A DNA stretch of 64,000 nt from an uncultured bacterium (GCA_949288485.1 CASEKC010000004.1:62001-126000); one strand, 5' to 3'. Positions 37,101 to 45,950 are shown, counted from the stretch's first letter. Translations and numbers: made by a program. Notes: generated from the letters alone by a model not told the origin.

Positions 37101-38598
37101 CTTTTTCCTCAATATCTTCAAAATATTTATTAAGGTTTGTAACTGTTTTTTCTTGACTATCTTTAAAAAATGAATCAAATAAATATTCTAAATATATATT
37201 TTTCCCTCTAAAATAAAACCATAAATCTCTTTTGATATGTGTTAAATCAAAATTATGTTCAGTTCTACTAGTTTCGAAAAATTTAGTTATTAAAAATAAT
37301 ATTTCGTCATTTTTAATTAATGATTCTTTAAAAGCTGCGATTAATGAGATGGTAGTAGTTTGATAAGGACTTAATTCGAATAATTTCTTGATTGTTTTTA
37401 TATCAAAATAAGAAGAATATTTTTCATAATCAAAATCTTTAATTTTTATTAATTTAGCTAAAACTTTATTCTTATCGATTTCATTTTCTACTCGATTATA
37501 AAGAATTATTAAGTTGAAATCGTTAGCATTATCTAATAAATAATTAAAATTAGATTCATTTAACGAGATAAATTCTAAAGAATAATATAAAAAAGATTTA
37601 TAAAATTCACGCAATTCAAAATTAAAATTACTCATCTCATCAACAACTAATTTTAAATTTTTATAATTTTCATTAAAAAGAGAGTAAATTAATGAGTTAT
37701 TTAAATTATGGACAGGAGAAGTTATATCAGTGTCATTTAAAGGAAATAATGTTTCTTTAATTGATGTTATGTGTTTATTTTTAATTATATTTTGATTAAT
37801 TATGTCTAAGATATTTTCATTGTATGAAACAAAATATTTTAAAATTGAGAAATAATCTTTGCTTTTAAAATAAAAAGGGACATTTTTATCATTTAAAAGA
37901 GTTAGAAGTTCGATAATTTCACTATCGTTATTTAATTCGCAAAATTCTTTTATCTTTTTAAATACATCAATAAAGGTAGGTGAATTATTAATATTTTTAA
38001 TGAAATCTTGTATCTTTTGTGAATATTTTGATGGTTTAATGAATATATTTTTATTATTAAAAACAAGTTTATTACCCTTTTTATAAATATAAGAGTTATT
38101 ATTTAAATAATTAAGATCTATTCTTCCTAAATTAGCCTCTTTAGCAAAATTAGATATTTTATGTTTTTCTTTGATATATAAAATAAGAGCATATAAATGC
38201 TTACAATCTCCTTCATAAGGACAAGTACAATATAAAGAAATAACGTTATCATCAAAAGTTATAGATGTATCATATAAATCACTTCCAGAAATTGATGCGC
38301 TAACTTCATTTTCATCATCAATAAATAAATCAATATTATAGTCATTAGCATAACTTCTAGCGCGACTTCTAATTTTTATAGGGAAAAAATAATCTAAAAG
38401 ATTAAGATGAAAAACATCATAAATAGTTAAATTATCTACAACTTTTTTATTATTTAATGAATTAACGTTTTTAAGTGGAAAATTAAAAGGTCTATTTTCT
38501 AAAGGAAAATAAATTGAAGCTTGAGAAGAATTAATTGAAATAACTATTCCAAATTTAAAATTATCAAAATAAACAACTTCACCTTTTTTAATATTCAT
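34123..38598 (-). CDS. SNF2-family helicase with SWIM zinc finger
   Basis: 1491 residues. Near the N-terminus is a SWIM finger (C124, C126, C132, H134 in CTCPYEGDCKH). A long divergent middle follows. The SNF2 motor has GILADDMGLGKTLEIITFL (about 1060), LILDEAQFIKN, VLTGTPIEN, and the C-terminal half VLVFSQFVGAL, SLKAGGTGLNLIGAN and QASDRAYRIGQT. Bacterial SWIM-SNF2 proteins (YwqA-like) are dsDNA translocases thought to remodel nucleoprotein. The ATG is preceded not by a Shine-Dalgarno but by an extended -10-like TGTTAAAAT ending 8 bases before it. It is divergent from the KAP-like gene. Confidence 0.93.
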   Translation of the reverse strand: MNIKKGEVVYFDNFKFGIVISINSSQASIYFPLENRPFNFPLKNVNSLNNKKVVDNLTIYDVFHLNLLDYFFPIKIRSRARSYANDYNIDLFIDDENEVSASISGSDLYDTSITFDDNVISLYCTCPYEGDCKHLYALILYIKEKHKISNFAKEANLGRIDLNYLNNNSYIYKKGNKLVFNNKNIFIKPSKYSQKIQDFIKNINNSPTFIDVFKKIKEFCELNNDSEIIELLTLLNDKNVPFYFKSKDYFSILKYFVSYNENILDIINQNIIKNKHITSIKETLFPLNDTDITSPVHNLNNSLIYSLFNENYKNLKLVVDEMSNFNFELREFYKSFLYYSLEFISLNESNFNYLLDNANDFNLIILYNRVENEIDKNKVLAKLIKIKDFDYEKYSSYFDIKTIKKLFELSPYQTTTISLIAAFKESLIKNDEILFLITKFFETSRTEHNFDLTHIKRDLWFYFRGKNIYLEYLFDSFFKDSQEKTVTNLNKYFEDIEEKEIPQKFSDYFDINYEINNSILSMFITIKNSDIIVFKLNIEGKNLWLKSEFSSYQVTDEIISFIKMKYKDELPTILEEFNKINYEKIREEENKLFLYKLNSIYEKFFSEDELKNKVKIIPEFNKKHEFYQLKIGINSFYSQKNVTKFLSYITNKSNHKYGKNLEFVHKLSNFDENSQRLIEYLLFNQDSLYNYDLNFLSNPNYFPLLKGSHIYIEEILYKITLNPIDIKIKINEDGDLRIDKLPSQYEIFKSGFPFLINKIDQTIDIYTDNKIINNLIPLIISAPFTNISKVFDEFKYKFYLSNEKYFEIDKAIVSKFKKHSLIIESYIDLNDDKLTLTTKYIKNNEEITSSYLFNQNDNYLLSFYSKLINKYGFENGKISDSHLIRNFLNSELTDLKEISQIYFSDSILNKKIYQFKKPGIKINYQSNLLDILLEESKYSDEELLEIISSIKKKKSFVLINNEIIGLENSDATNFKNIVDDFSLISNKKIEKNKELPLYYVFKNLEVLEDKNNKVIDELYEDIKNFKTKDFEIPSFITASLRDYQKEGYYWLKVLYKYNLGGILADDMGLGKTLEIITFLTSLNISKPILIVTPTSLIYNWINEFEKFSNENIEINPIYGSINERENIIKNIDLNKKAVYLTSYESLRNDIKKYENIEFDILILDEAQFIKNVDALKTKSVKKIKAKNKFVLTGTPIENSIIDLWSIFDFLMSSFLPPLNEFKSSYESDENYKNEIKRKIAPFILRRNKNDVLKDLPDKYEILLTCEMNKEQQKIYDAEIFKAREKMKETTNTFDILPTLTRLRQICIDPSLYIDKYEGGSEKINTLINCIKEEISSNNKVLVFSQFVGALNIIKDKLNKGKITYGIIKGDTKSQERLKIAQDFNFNDAYDVLLVSLKAGGTGLNLIGANVVIHLDPWWNYAIEEQASDRAYRIGQTRNVKVLKLIVNNSIEQRVLELQKIKKEVANSIISNDDSSITNLKKEDILYILGKE

Positions 38599-38672
38599 AT
38601 CTATTTATTTTAACACGATTAATCTATCTTTTATTTAACAATCTTTTTTAAAATATTAAAATAGTATTTAGT

Positions 38673-39632
38673 ATGAATAAGAATGAATTATTAAATGTCT
38701 TAAAAGAATTTATTGTAAGTAAAGATAATGTAATTTTAATTGATGGTAAATGGGGAAGTGGTAAAACTTATTTACTTAATGAATTTATTAAAGATTATAA
38801 AGAAACTCCAATATACTATGTTTCTCTTTTAGGAAAGAGAAACATAGATGATATTAATACTTCTTTATATATGGAAGTACATAAAGATGAAGTAATTCAT
38901 AGTATAGTTCCTACTTCAGTATCGCCATTTAATGATGTTTCATCATTAGATTATATTTTAAAAATAAATAATAAATGTAAATATTTAGTTATATTAGATG
39001 ATTTAGAAAGATATGGTTCAACTAATTATGATGAATTTCTTTCTTATGTATCTTCACTTGTTTTAAAAGGAGTTAAAGTAATAGTAGTTTCAAATCTTTC
39101 TTATTTAGGAAGCGGTGAAAAATATAATTTTGAAATGTATAAAGAAAAGATTTTTGATCATGTTTATAAAGCTGATTTATTTTCTTCTTCTTTACTAGAA
39201 AGAAAATTAAATAAATATTATAAATATTTTGATGAATCTTTAATTTCTTTATTTAATAATAATATTCGTATAGTAGATAAATGCGAAGAATTCTTAGAAA
39301 TAATTGATAATCATCTTAAAGATAAGTTTCCACGTGATAATGAAAGTGTGATTAAATCTATAATTTTCTATACTTTAATCTTTTTAACTACTTTTTATAA
39401 TGAAATTCCTTTATCGTATCCAAAACTTCAAATCAAAGGAAAAGAAGAAGAAAGAAAATATATCTTTTCAAAATGTGAAAATGAAGAAGATGGTTGGGAA
39501 ATCTTTAAAGTATATGAATTCTCTTTAAATATAGTTTCATCTTATAAATTAGATAATCCTTTAGATTTAATAATTGCTCTTTATTTCCTTTATATTTATG
39601 GAAAGGAAGACTATTTATTATCTATTTTTTAA
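38673..39632 (+). CDS. KAP-like P-loop NTPase
   Basis: 319 residues. Walker A is GKWGSGKT (residues 25-32) and Walker B is YLVILDDLERYG (about 100-112). WGSGKT together with DDLER is the hallmark of KAP-family NTPases, although the membrane helices often inserted in that family are not clear here. KAP proteins occur in anti-phage systems and membrane signalling complexes, so a defence role is possible but unsupported by neighbours. No Shine-Dalgarno lies before the ATG; A/T-rich -10-like elements end within ten bases of it. Confidence 0.65.
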   Translation: MNKNELLNVLKEFIVSKDNVILIDGKWGSGKTYLLNEFIKDYKETPIYYVSLLGKRNIDDINTSLYMEVHKDEVIHSIVPTSVSPFNDVSSLDYILKINNKCKYLVILDDLERYGSTNYDEFLSYVSSLVLKGVKVIVVSNLSYLGSGEKYNFEMYKEKIFDHVYKADLFSSSLLERKLNKYYKYFDESLISLFNNNIRIVDKCEEFLEIIDNHLKDKFPRDNESVIKSIIFYTLIFLTTFYNEIPLSYPKLQIKGKEEERKYIFSKCENEEDGWEIFKVYEFSLNIVSSYKLDNPLDLIIALYFLYIYGKEDYLLSIF

Positions 39633-39661
39633 AAATATAGAAAGTTTTATTTATGAATAAA

Positions 39662-39739
39662 TTAGTCAACTGTTGGTTGACTAATTTTAATAAAAGTCAA
39701 CTAACAGTTGATTTATTGTTTTAAAGTTTTTGTTATAAA
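39662..39739 (+). promoter_or_regulatory. Operator pair 1 and promoter for the first small lipoprotein
   Basis: Distal site: TTAGTCAAC-N5-GTTGACTAA (39662-39684), a perfect 9-bp inverted repeat. Proximal site: GTCAAC-N5-GTTGAT (39696-39712). The sites start 31 bp apart. TATAAA at 39734-39739, extended by TG two bases upstream, lies 21 bp after the proximal site. The same arrangement recurs near 42.0 and 45.9 kb. Confidence 0.8.
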
Positions 39740-39798
39740 ATAAGTTTGTTTTATACATCTTTTAAATTTATTTAAATTTAAAATAAGGAAGAAAAATT

Positions 39799-40263
39799 AT
39801 GAAAAAGCGCTTTTTATTATTGGTTTCTATATTTAACTTAGCATTATTAAATTCTTGTTCTTTGTTTTATCCATATTTAAATGTTAAATCTTATGTTAAA
39901 AACAATTCTGCTTCTTTAGTTGGAGTTTTATTAAGAGATAAATCAAATTTTATAAAAATTAAAAATGATAAAAATGAAGAAGATTTTTTAAACGATTTTT
40001 CATCAATTAAAAGATCTAATAAAGATAAAGGAGATAAATGTGGATTTGATGAATTTTATGTAGTTTTCCATTCTTCTAAAAATGATGAATATTTTGGATA
40101 TGGAAGAAGAGTTTTCCTTCTTTATGAAAATTTTTCATTATCTAATTTAGAAGAAATAAGTATAAAACAAAGTAGTGAATGTTATACAAGTTCAGTCGAT
40201 AAATATTTTGAAGTTTGCAATAACTATTTTGATTTACCTGCTGATTTAACTACGTGTGGCTAA
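39799..40263 (+). CDS. Small lipoprotein, copy 1 (unknown function)
   Basis: 154 residues with a lipoprotein signal peptide (lipobox LNSC, Cys20), so probably anchored outside the membrane. The mature part has KNEEDFLNDFSSIKRS, KGDKCGFDEFYVVFHSSKND and EYFGYGRR, with several Cys (two in SECYTSS...EVCNNY, one at the end). Almost the same sequence is encoded at 47310-47771. No domain recognised. A purine-rich AAGGAAG is the ribosome-binding site, and paired palindromes lie ~90-140 bases upstream. Confidence 0.75.
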   Translation: MKKRFLLLVSIFNLALLNSCSLFYPYLNVKSYVKNNSASLVGVLLRDKSNFIKIKNDKNEEDFLNDFSSIKRSNKDKGDKCGFDEFYVVFHSSKNDEYFGYGRRVFLLYENFSLSNLEEISIKQSSECYTSSVDKYFEVCNNYFDLPADLTTCG

Positions 40264-40281
40264 AAAAAGATAATGTTAATT

Positions 40282-40330
40282 AAAAATTATCTCGATAAAA
40301 CTTTAAAAAATTATTATATAGATAATTTTT
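40282..40330 (+). terminator. Inverted repeat after lipoprotein copy 1
   Basis: AAAAATTATCT and AGATAATTTTT pair (11 bp) across a ~27-base A/T-rich loop. It may end the lipoprotein transcript before the XRE gene, although the loop is long for a terminator. Confidence 0.4.
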
Positions 40331-40377
40331 AAATATCTTGATGTCGAATATTTTATAGATTTATTATATTTAGGATA

Positions 40378-40938
40378 ATGATTAGTAACGAAGAAATTGG
40401 ATTAAGAATTAAAAATTTAAGAAAAGAGAAAAATCTTTCACAAGAAGAGTTAGGTGAAAAAATAGGGATTAGTAAACAAGCTGTTTCTTATTTAGAAAGT
40501 GGAAGAAATCAAATCTCTTTAGACATTTTGGATAAACTCCATACAATTTTTAATATCTCGATTGATGAGCTTTTTTATGGAGAAATAAAAGAAAAGGATG
40601 TAAATAATAAAGAAGATAATGAAAACATAGAAAAAATGACTAAAGAAGAAAATATTAAGAAAGAAACTAAAAGAACAATAAAAAAAGATCCGTTATTATT
40701 AATATTGTTAAGTATTTTGATATTACTTTTTATTGTTCTTCTTATTCAAATTATATATGCTTGTTTAAATCCAATATATTATAACTACACAACAGAGATT
40801 GTTTTTTGGTTTGCTTTTATCGACACCAATGAATCGACAATATTTTTGTTTTTTTTCATTATTTTTTCAATTTTATTTCTTATAGATTTAATTTTATTAA
40901 TTTTGAGGGCGTATTATGTTATTAAAAAGAAAAATTAA
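40378..40938 (+). CDS. Membrane-anchored XRE-family regulator
   Basis: 186 residues. An XRE helix-turn-helix (EIGLRIKNLRKEKNLSQEELGEKIGISKQAVSYLESGRNQISLDILDKL, given here by its ends at about residues 6-54) is followed by a charged linker and two membrane spans (about 105-130 and 150-180). Coupling of DNA binding to the membrane suggests sensing of an envelope or export signal. No Shine-Dalgarno: TATATT ends 7 bases before the ATG. It overlaps the next lipoprotein gene by 23 bases. It is the natural candidate for binding the three operator pairs around it; it has no such pair of its own. Confidence 0.85.
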   Translation: MISNEEIGLRIKNLRKEKNLSQEELGEKIGISKQAVSYLESGRNQISLDILDKLHTIFNISIDELFYGEIKEKDVNNKEDNENIEKMTKEENIKKETKRTIKKDPLLLILLSILILLFIVLLIQIIYACLNPIYYNYTTEIVFWFAFIDTNESTIFLFFFIIFSILFLIDLILLILRAYYVIKKKN

Positions 40939-41956
40939 TTTATTTGTTTTATTTTTTTCACTTTTATCTATTTCTTCATGTAATTTAAAAACTAATGAAG
41001 AAATAGATAGTTTTACTATTAATGATTTAAAAGATAAGTATAAATTAAATAGTAATAATAATGTTATTGATTTTGGAGATAGCTTAAAAATCGTAATAGA
41101 TGATTTAAGTTTTTTAAATGATAATAACGAAAAAGCAAAAAGAAGTAGTAATGATGAAGAAATAGAGTGCTTTGTTTTTGCTAATTATTTTAAAGAAGAA
41201 GGCAATAAAACAATCAGCGGAACATTAAGTGCTACTGAATATAGTAGCCCAAAGGACATAGATGATCTTTTAGAATATGTTTCTACTGATCTGTATAATT
41301 TATTAATTACCCCATATGATTATATTGAGCTCGATATTGGTAGTGACTGGAATTTTATTAATTCTACACTGGACTATGCAACGGTGTCTGATGAAAATCA
41401 AATTGGCGCAATAATAACAAATAATATTTCTCATTATTCTATGAAATATAAAGCTTCAGCAAATAGTTATTACTATGAAGATTTATGTTTAAATCAAATT
41501 AAAATTAAACCTTTAAGGTATAAAGATATACGTGCCAACGAATTAGATTTTTATTTTGATACAAATAATTTAGACCACGGTGTTAGTGAACGTTTTCCAC
41601 CTCGAAACGATAATGGTTTAGTTTATGGGTCTTTTTCATTGCTAACCAAAGAACAATTTTTTGGATATTCTTATGAAGCTTTATCAAATACTCCAAAAAC
41701 GGATCTTTATTTATTTGATAACAATAATATTTCTATACATTTCGAATATGTAAATTCTAATAAAGGAAGTGGAAAAGAAGTTGACTATGCTTCTGGGTCA
41801 TCAATGCAAGCTTGTAACGCTGTTTACACTTCTCAAAACGATTCGGATTTTATAATGGAAACTAAAACCGAAATCACACTTTTAGAATATAAGGGTAATC
41901 CATTTGATTTTGGTAAAGCTAAATTTGTAATTGAAAAAGATTTAAATTCGAAATAA
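40916..41956 (+). CDS. Lipoprotein of unknown function
   Basis: 346 residues. Signal peptide with lipobox SISSC (Cys22). The mature protein is acidic, rich in Asn/Asp/Ser, with no recognised domain; stretches such as ELDIGSDWNFINSTLDYATV and ISIHFEYVNSNKGSGKEVDY suggest a beta-rich fold. It starts inside the XRE gene with GAGGG upstream, so regulator and lipoprotein are made together. It could be the outside sensor or partner of the membrane-bound regulator (inference). Confidence 0.7.
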   Translation: MLLKRKINLFVLFFSLLSISSCNLKTNEEIDSFTINDLKDKYKLNSNNNVIDFGDSLKIVIDDLSFLNDNNEKAKRSSNDEEIECFVFANYFKEEGNKTISGTLSATEYSSPKDIDDLLEYVSTDLYNLLITPYDYIELDIGSDWNFINSTLDYATVSDENQIGAIITNNISHYSMKYKASANSYYYEDLCLNQIKIKPLRYKDIRANELDFYFDTNNLDHGVSERFPPRNDNGLVYGSFSLLTKEQFFGYSYEALSNTPKTDLYLFDNNNISIHFEYVNSNKGSGKEVDYASGSSMQACNAVYTSQNDSDFIMETKTEITLLEYKGNPFDFGKAKFVIEKDLNSK

Positions 41957-41983
41957 TTTTTGATTTTTATTAAAAAACGATAT

Positions 41984-42061
41984 AAGTCAACTATTAGTTG
42001 ACTCTTTTACATTAAGTAAACTATTAGTTGATTGAGAAATTTGTGTTTATAGGAATATATT
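41984..42061 (+). promoter_or_regulatory. Operator pair 2 and promoter for the C39-like/ABC operon
   Basis: Distal GTCAAC-N5-GTTGAC (41986-42002) and proximal GTAAAC-N5-GTTGAT (42016-42032), 30 bp apart; both spacers are TATTA. TATATT (42056-42061) begins 23 bp after the proximal site. AAGGAG precedes the gene at 42085. Confidence 0.8.
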
Positions 42062-42084
42062 AAACTTATATCAAGGAGATTTTT

Positions 42085-43230
42085 ATGAACATAATTAATG
42101 GCTTATTTATTTTATCTAATTTAGTTTTAAGTGCTTTTGCACCACTAAAAACAGAGAAAGTTTCAAGATTTAATCAACTTCCAATGAAATCAGAAATTAT
42201 ATTGCGCGACTTAAACGGAAACAACTTTATTCTTGAAGAAATGGAAAATAGTTATGCTATTTATCAAAAAAGCGGAGAAAATTTATTTTTTATTGAAGGT
42301 TCAAATTCTGTGAATTCTCCATATTTTGGTAAAAATTATGATAACTTAATTTATTTAGGCCCAGGAAATTATTACGTGTTTGAAAATGACACTCTTACAA
42401 ATTTATTAACGGAAGAAACATTAAAAACCAATGGAAGAAAGTTAAATTACAATCCTGCTTCAAAAATTAACTCAAATAATGCTGAAAAGCGTGTAGCTAA
42501 TGCTGAACAAAAATATATTAAATATGCAGATTATATTAAGCAATTAAAAGATGTACCTAGTAATACTGAAGGAGATTGTGGAATTATAGCTTTAAGTATC
42601 TTGCTTTCGTACTATGATTCTTGTATAGATGATAGGTTTTTAGACGATTCAGACTTCGCACCAACTAAAACAATCGATATTTGAGAAGTTCCAAATATTA
42701 GCGATTATTCTCAGACGCCTATGATTAGTAATTCTTTTAGAACAAGTTTTAAAAACGAATATTCGGTGTGTAATACATTTATACAATTTTTTTCAGGCGG
42801 GTATCCAATGGCGGACGCAGAATTATATACTACAATTGATAATTATTTAAATTCTCAAAATTCAGATATAAAGAATGACTATTATTTTGATCATCAAACT
42901 GTTTTCAATTTAGATATTGTAACAAAAGTTTATGACTATATTAGAGACGACGTTCCTGTTGTAATGGTTCTTGCTAATTATACAGACGATAAAGGTTATC
43001 ATGATGGCGAATGGCATGATGTTGTAGCTTATGGAATTAAAAACGATCATCTTGTTGTACATTTAGGTTATGATAATAGATCAGAAATTGAATTATCTAC
43101 TATTGGCTTATATGGATTTTATGCTATGAACCCTTTAAAAGAACATACACATCATTCTGAAAATATGAAATTTGTTCATAATGGCAAAAATTATGGTATG
43201 TGTGGATGTGGCATATATAATATTATTTAA
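42085..43230 (+). pseudogene. Secreted C39-like cysteine peptidase interrupted by in-frame TGA
   Basis: Two frames in the same phase (42085-42684 and 42721-43230) form one ~381-codon protein broken only by TGA at 42682-42684. A signal peptide opens it. The catalytic Cys165 is in EGDCGIIALSILLSYYD, before the stop. The His (residue ~311, GEWHDVVAYG) and an Asp/Asn (VHLGYDNR) lie after it, as in papain-like C39 peptidases. The rest is undamaged and Trp is TGG elsewhere in the gene, so this is a recent nonsense change, a sequencing error or readthrough. AAGGAG precedes the start; the ABC exporter follows after 2 bases. Confidence 0.7.
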
Positions 43231-43232
43231 TT

Positions 43233-45746
43233 ATGATTACTATTAAAAGTATTTTAAAAATATATAAATTAAAAAAGAAAAAAGAAGTAAAAGCTTTAGA
43301 TAATGTTTCCCTTACATTTTCAGGTAATGGAATTACCTTTATTTTAGGAAAATCTGGAAGTGGGAAATCTACTCTATTAAATATTTTAGGTGGATTAGAT
43401 AAACCAACTAGCGGGGAATTAATTATCGATGGTAAAAATACTTCTACATTTAAAGAATCTGATTATGATGATTATCGTAATAATTATTTAGGTTTTATTT
43501 TTCAAGATTATAATTTACTAGATGAGTTCAATGTTATCGATAACATTGAACTATCCTTAAAAATTAAAAATAGTGAATGTAATAAAGAAAAAATAGATAA
43601 AATCTTAGAAGAATTAGAAATTAAAGATTTGTCTTTAAGAAAAATAAATGAATTAAGTGGAGGACAAAAACAAAGAGTAGCAATTGCTAGAGCTTTAGTT
43701 AAAGAACCTTCTTTAATTTTAGCTGATGAGCCAACTGGAGCACTTGACGAAGATACAAGTTTACAATTAATGGAAGTTTTAAAAAGATTAAGCAAAGATA
43801 AATTAATTATTGTTGTATCGCATAACCGTGAATTAGCTTCTAAATTTGGAGATAGAATTATTGAACTTAAAGATGGAAAGGTGATTTCGGATACTTTAAA
43901 TAGAAAAGAAGAAATAAACGAATCTAATAATCAAAATGAATCTTCACTTGATAAAAATTACCATAAAGGTAAATTGCCTTTATTAACTAGTCTTAAAATT
44001 GGTCTTCGTAATTTAAGATTAAAAAAAGTTAAATTATTTTTTACTCTTTTTCTTTCATTTTTCTCATTTACCCTTTTTGGTTTAGTTTCAACTTTAATAT
44101 TTTTTGATGGTGAAAATGTAACTGCTTCAGCATTAAAAAGCATAGATACCAGTTCATATATAATTTTTAAAAACAATCCAAATCCCAATATTTCATTTAA
44201 CAATAATTTAAGTGAATTAAAAACTTTAGAAGAAGAATTTAATATAGATATTGATTCAATAAGTACATCTTTAGATTATAATTCATATCCTAGTAATACT
44301 AATTTTTATCCATTAGGTTCAAATGGAATAGTGAGTTCAATTTATGGAGAAATATATCTTGATGAAAGTAGAATTAATAATCTAGGTTTTTCTTTGGCTG
44401 ATGGAAAATATCCTTCAAAAATAGATGAAATTGCTTTAACTGATTTCCATTTTCTTAATTTTACTCAATTTGGATTTACTGATTATACCGATTCTTCTGA
44501 TGGCAAAATAATTGAGCCAAGTAAAATTAAAAATTACTCAGATTTAATAGGCAAAACTATTAATATTGATGGTAAAAAATTTAAAATAACTGGATTTATA
44601 AAAACTAATATTGCCGAAGATTTTTTAAATAAATTTTCGCTTATTTATAATAATGATTATAAAAATTCTTCATATGAAACAATTAATAATAATTTTACTA
44701 TTTCTTATGAACAAAATTACTCTAATCTTTTATATGTAAACAAGGAATTTTATGATGATTTAATTAATTTTAATGGTTTTTTAAATGTCTCAGATATTAA
44801 ATATTCAAATGATCTAATTCTAGATTCGTTTTCTATTAATATTCCGCTTATGGATGATGATTATTATTATTGGTCTTATATAGATTCAATTTCATCTCTT
44901 AATAAAATTGATAGAGATTATGTCTTTTTTGATTCTACTAAGACAAAATTAGAGAAAAATGAAATTTTAATATCTTCTTCTATATATGAAGACCATAAAG
45001 ATTTCTTTGATAGTGAAAATTCAAAGGATTTTAACTATTCAATGAGATATAGTTTAAACGGTGAAGAAGTTAATGCTGAAGGTAAAATCGTTGGTTATTT
45101 TAATGACGAAGATTCTTTAAAAATGAATAGTATTGTACTTGATGAAGATTTTTATAGTGAATTAACTAATGGTTGCGAATATTCTTTTAATTCTTTTATT
45201 TTTAAGAATAATTCAAATGAAACAAATAATGCATTTAAAACTTTTATTCATAATAAATTTGGGTCTGATTATAGCAATAAATTTGTTATTTACAATAATA
45301 TTGTTGCTAAAATTAGTGGTATCTCAGACTCATTTAAGCTTTTAAAATTTGGACTTTCTATTTGTGGAGTATTTCTAGCAATTTTTTCAATGATACTTTT
45401 TGGAAACTTTATATCTAATAGTATTTCTTATAGAAAAAAGGAAATTGGAATTTTAAGAGCGTTAGGATGTAGAAAAATTGATGTATTTTCAATATTCTTT
45501 TTTGAAGGATCAGCTATTGCTTTAATAAATTTCGTTTTATCTTTAATAGGAACGATAGTTTGTGTTGTTGTAATTAACAATTATTTAACTTCATTTATTT
45601 TAGTTAAAGCTAGTTATTTAAATATTGGAATAATTGAAATATTACTTTTATTATTAATTTCAATACTAGCAAGTACAATTTCTACATATATTCCTACCTA
45701 TCACTATACTAAGAAGAATCCTTTTGATGCAATTAATGGAAAGTAG
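43233..45746 (+). CDS. ABC transporter, fused ATPase and MacB-type permease (island copy)
   Basis: 837 residues with the same plan as the protein at 22370: ABC domain with LGKSGSGKSTLLNILGGLDKP, LSGGQKQRVAIARAL and LILADEPTGALDE; first span near 265-290; a large extracellular region; three C-terminal spans starting GLSICGVFLAIFSMILFGNF. It starts 2 bases after the C39-like gene. A role in exporting or processing a peptide with the neighbouring protease fits the context, but no substrate gene is evident. Confidence 0.9.
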   Translation: MITIKSILKIYKLKKKKEVKALDNVSLTFSGNGITFILGKSGSGKSTLLNILGGLDKPTSGELIIDGKNTSTFKESDYDDYRNNYLGFIFQDYNLLDEFNVIDNIELSLKIKNSECNKEKIDKILEELEIKDLSLRKINELSGGQKQRVAIARALVKEPSLILADEPTGALDEDTSLQLMEVLKRLSKDKLIIVVSHNRELASKFGDRIIELKDGKVISDTLNRKEEINESNNQNESSLDKNYHKGKLPLLTSLKIGLRNLRLKKVKLFFTLFLSFFSFTLFGLVSTLIFFDGENVTASALKSIDTSSYIIFKNNPNPNISFNNNLSELKTLEEEFNIDIDSISTSLDYNSYPSNTNFYPLGSNGIVSSIYGEIYLDESRINNLGFSLADGKYPSKIDEIALTDFHFLNFTQFGFTDYTDSSDGKIIEPSKIKNYSDLIGKTINIDGKKFKITGFIKTNIAEDFLNKFSLIYNNDYKNSSYETINNNFTISYEQNYSNLLYVNKEFYDDLINFNGFLNVSDIKYSNDLILDSFSINIPLMDDDYYYWSYIDSISSLNKIDRDYVFFDSTKTKLEKNEILISSSIYEDHKDFFDSENSKDFNYSMRYSLNGEEVNAEGKIVGYFNDEDSLKMNSIVLDEDFYSELTNGCEYSFNSFIFKNNSNETNNAFKTFIHNKFGSDYSNKFVIYNNIVAKISGISDSFKLLKFGLSICGVFLAIFSMILFGNFISNSISYRKKEIGILRALGCRKIDVFSIFFFEGSAIALINFVLSLIGTIVCVVVINNYLTSFILVKASYLNIGIIEILLLLLISILASTISTYIPTYHYTKKNPFDAINGK

Positions 45747-45872
45747 AATCAAACCACTTTACAAAATAAAACTTATTTTAAATTGAATATTTATACAATA
45801 TAAGAATGCGTTTTTCTTAAGAAAATGAAAAAAATATGGTTAAAAATAAGTATTTTCTACTAAGCTACATAA

Positions 45873-45950
45873 TGTCAACTTTTTGTTGACAATTTAATAC
45901 AAAAGTAAACAAATAATTGCTTGATATTGCCTTATTTTAGTTAGTAAAAA
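45873..45950 (+). promoter_or_regulatory. Operator pair 3 and promoter for the caspase-like operon
   Basis: Distal TGTCAAC-N5-GTTGACA (45873-45891) and degenerate proximal GTAAAC-N5-ATTGCT (45905-45921), 31 bp apart. TAAAAA (45945-45950) lies 23 bp after it. The preceding stretch from 45747 holds only an A/T-rich TTTTCTTAAGAAAA palindrome. Confidence 0.72.

Noticed and set aside
39652-39723. 23-codon frame running through operator pair 1
   Set aside because: No ribosome-binding site; it merely translates the palindromes, which recur non-coding at two other places.
39696-42032. LytTR/AgrA-type direct repeats (ACAGTTGA)
   Set aside because: ACAGTTGA appears only in one proximal site. All sites are better described as palindromes 30-31 bp apart, not repeats at ~21 bp, and no LytTR regulator is nearby.
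45824-45862. 12-codon peptide MKKIWLKISIFY before operator pair 3
   Set aside because: Considered as a pheromone for the XRE regulator, but it lacks a Shine-Dalgarno, a signal peptide and a counterpart at the other operators.
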